From Desulfobacteraceae bacterium (GTDB lineage: Bacteria > Desulfobacterota > Desulfobacteria > Desulfobacterales > BuS5), in the NCBI GenBank assembly GCA_030642865.1, contig DAOWMW010000102.1, positions 1 to 5,601 of the forward strand: a DNA stretch of 5,601 bases, given 5' to 3'. The position numbers and the translations under genes are program-made. The notes beneath the pieces are model-generated. The model saw only the letters and a list, made by a program, of their open reading frames with translations, was not told the DNA's origin and made no database searches. Shown here in pieces: positions 4,512 through 5,601 of this stretch; the stretch's first letter is position 1, and the number at the start of each line of letters is the position of its first letter.

Positions 4512-5601
4512 TGGAGGATTATAATATAAATTCTCAAAATTATGAGGGGTTTGAAACATGGCTGAATGAAAAGTCAATAAAACTAAAGATGCATTTACGG
4601 TTGATGCTTATTTTAATATTTTTGCAGCTTCTATTATTTGGCATATGTTTTTACTCTTCATATACATATAATACTTATGTTGCTTATAAATGGGCGACAG
4701 CAAGGATGGCGACGGTTTTTCCCGTAAATATTTCTCTAATGTTTCAGAATCCGGATGGTTCCTGTGTTAGTGTTTCAGGGAATAAGATTATTCATACAAA
4801 ATGGGTTTCGGAATGCGCAAAAACCGAGATTAAAAAACTTGGCATAAGGTTTATTATTATCTTGTCAGGCCTGCTATTTTTATATTTGCTGGTAATAATT
4901 TTTTTTAAAAAGGAATCAAGGCAACAGCTATCAAAAAAATATATTCGCGGCGCCTCTTTAGGGTCAAGCCTGGAATATACAAGAAAGGTTAAAAAACAAA
5001 AGGAAACCCTTTCTCTGCCCTTTGGGTCAGTCATGATGCCGGAACGCTCAGAGATTAAACATACCTTTATCCTTGGCCGTCCTGGCACAGGAAAAACCGT
5101 GTGTATGTCGGAGATTATAGCATTTCTTCAGGAGCGGAATAAAAAAAAGGTCATCTATGATTTTAAAGGGGATTATATAGAACGGTTTTATGATCCCGAT
5201 AAAGACCATCTATTTAATCCCCTGGATTCAAGGTTTTGCGGGTGGTCCTTATTTGGCGAGATTAAAACGCCTATGGATATTGAAACAATTGCAGGGTCTC
5301 TGATTCCAGACACAAACAAGAATAATGCCTTTTGGAATAATGCTGCTAAAACCGTTTTGACTGGAATAATTCACTATGTTTACAGGAGAGAGCGAACAGA
5401 TCAAGCCTTATGGAATATTCTGATTAGCGACGCAAGGACTATCAGGGATATATTACAGCAGACACCAGGGGGAGAGGAAGGGCTTAAATATATTGAAGAT
5501 CCCGATTCAAACCAGGCTGCGGGGGTATTGAGCACTTTAATGACTTATACACAGTTCTTCAGATATATGCCTGAGAAGAATAAAAAGGCCTTTAATATAA
5601 G
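4511..5601 (+). CDS. traD: Type IV secretion coupling protein, TraD/TrwB/VirD4 family (N-terminal part)
   Basis: Coupling proteins are inner-membrane hexameric ATPases that bring the relaxase-DNA complex to the type IV secretion channel. The frame is open from ATG 4511 to the right edge (363 codons seen). The first 28 residues are cytoplasmic and charged. Two membrane segments follow, about 29-50 (LRLMLILIFLQLLLFGICF) and 113-132 (RFIIILSGLLFLYLLVIIFF). Between them is a loop of about 60 residues, presumably periplasmic, with two cysteines (85 and 102) that could pair. The ATPase domain shows Walker A GRPGTGKT (189-196) and the TraD/TrwB-like stretch VIYDFKGDYIERFYDP (214-229) with HLFNPLDSR and GWSLFGEI after it. 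NAFWNNAAKTVLTGI (272-286) is also typical. Walker B and the C-terminus lie beyond the edge. Membrane layout and motifs resemble F TraD and TrwB more than Ti VirD4, though that assignment is from memory. Expressed divergently from the relaxase operon. Confidence 0.88.
   Translation, partial: MEDYNINSQNYEGFETWLNEKSIKLKMHLRLMLILIFLQLLLFGICFYSSYTYNTYVAYKWATARMATVFPVNISLMFQNPDGSCVSVSGNKIIHTKWVSECAKTEIKKLGIRFIIILSGLLFLYLLVIIFFKKESRQQLSKKYIRGASLGSSLEYTRKVKKQKETLSLPFGSVMMPERSEIKHTFILGRPGTGKTVCMSEIIAFLQERNKKKVIYDFKGDYIERFYDPDKDHLFNPLDSRFCGWSLFGEIKTPMDIETIAGSLIPDTNKNNAFWNNAAKTVLTGIIHYVYRRERTDQALWNILISDARTIRDILQQTPGGEEGLKYIEDPDSNQAAGVLSTLMTYTQFFRYMPEKNKKAFNI

Noticed and set aside
4792..5088. 98-codon minus-strand open frame
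   Set aside because: It is antisense to the well-supported coupling-protein gene, and its product resembles nothing I recognise.
1..5601. CRISPR array, tRNA or rRNA genes
   Set aside because: I saw no spaced direct repeats and no recognisable tRNA or rRNA sequence on either strand.

Overview
The window is the DNA-processing module of a conjugative or mobilizable element, probably from an AT-rich proteobacterium in the broad sense (gamma- or delta/Desulfobacterota-like). The host guess rests only on the protein families and base composition; no chromosomal marker gene is present.

Layout. Positions 1-453 hold the 5' part of an IS200/IS605-type tnpB gene on the minus strand. It runs off the left edge and its start is broken by frame changes. 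Positions 549-4268 hold a tight minus-strand operon, transcribed right to left. Its first gene is a Ti-plasmid TraA-type protein (MOBQ relaxase fused to a RecD-like helicase), followed by a 59-codon gene absent from a simple ATG-based ORF list, then an ArdC-type antirestriction protein with a zincin domain. The stop codon of each gene overlaps the start region of the next. Positions 4269-4510 are a compact control region. Positions 4511-5601 hold the N-terminal 363 codons of a TraD/TrwB/VirD4-type coupling protein on the plus strand, cut by the right edge.

The control region is the most informative part. It carries four short-loop hairpins and a sequence resembling the RSF1010/R1162-type nick core (TAAGTGCG/CACTT) directly after a perfect 7-bp inverted repeat, so it is a good oriT candidate. 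Next to it are two back-to-back sigma70-like promoters whose identical TTGACA -35 boxes lie only 12 bp apart. One drives the relaxase operon, whose leader would contain the oriT; the other drives the coupling-protein gene through a 10-codon upstream ORF that overlaps the coupling-protein start (TGATG).

How the parts fit: the relaxase would nick oriT, bind the 5' end and unwind the DNA with its helicase half. The membrane coupling ATPase would hand the complex to a type IV secretion channel, not visible here. ArdC would protect the entering DNA from host restriction. The points most worth checking are the oriT and divergent-promoter arrangement, the pairing of a Ti-type relaxase with an F/TrwB-like coupling protein, and a dnaX-type A AAA AAG heptamer in the small gene, where two overlapping frames compete.
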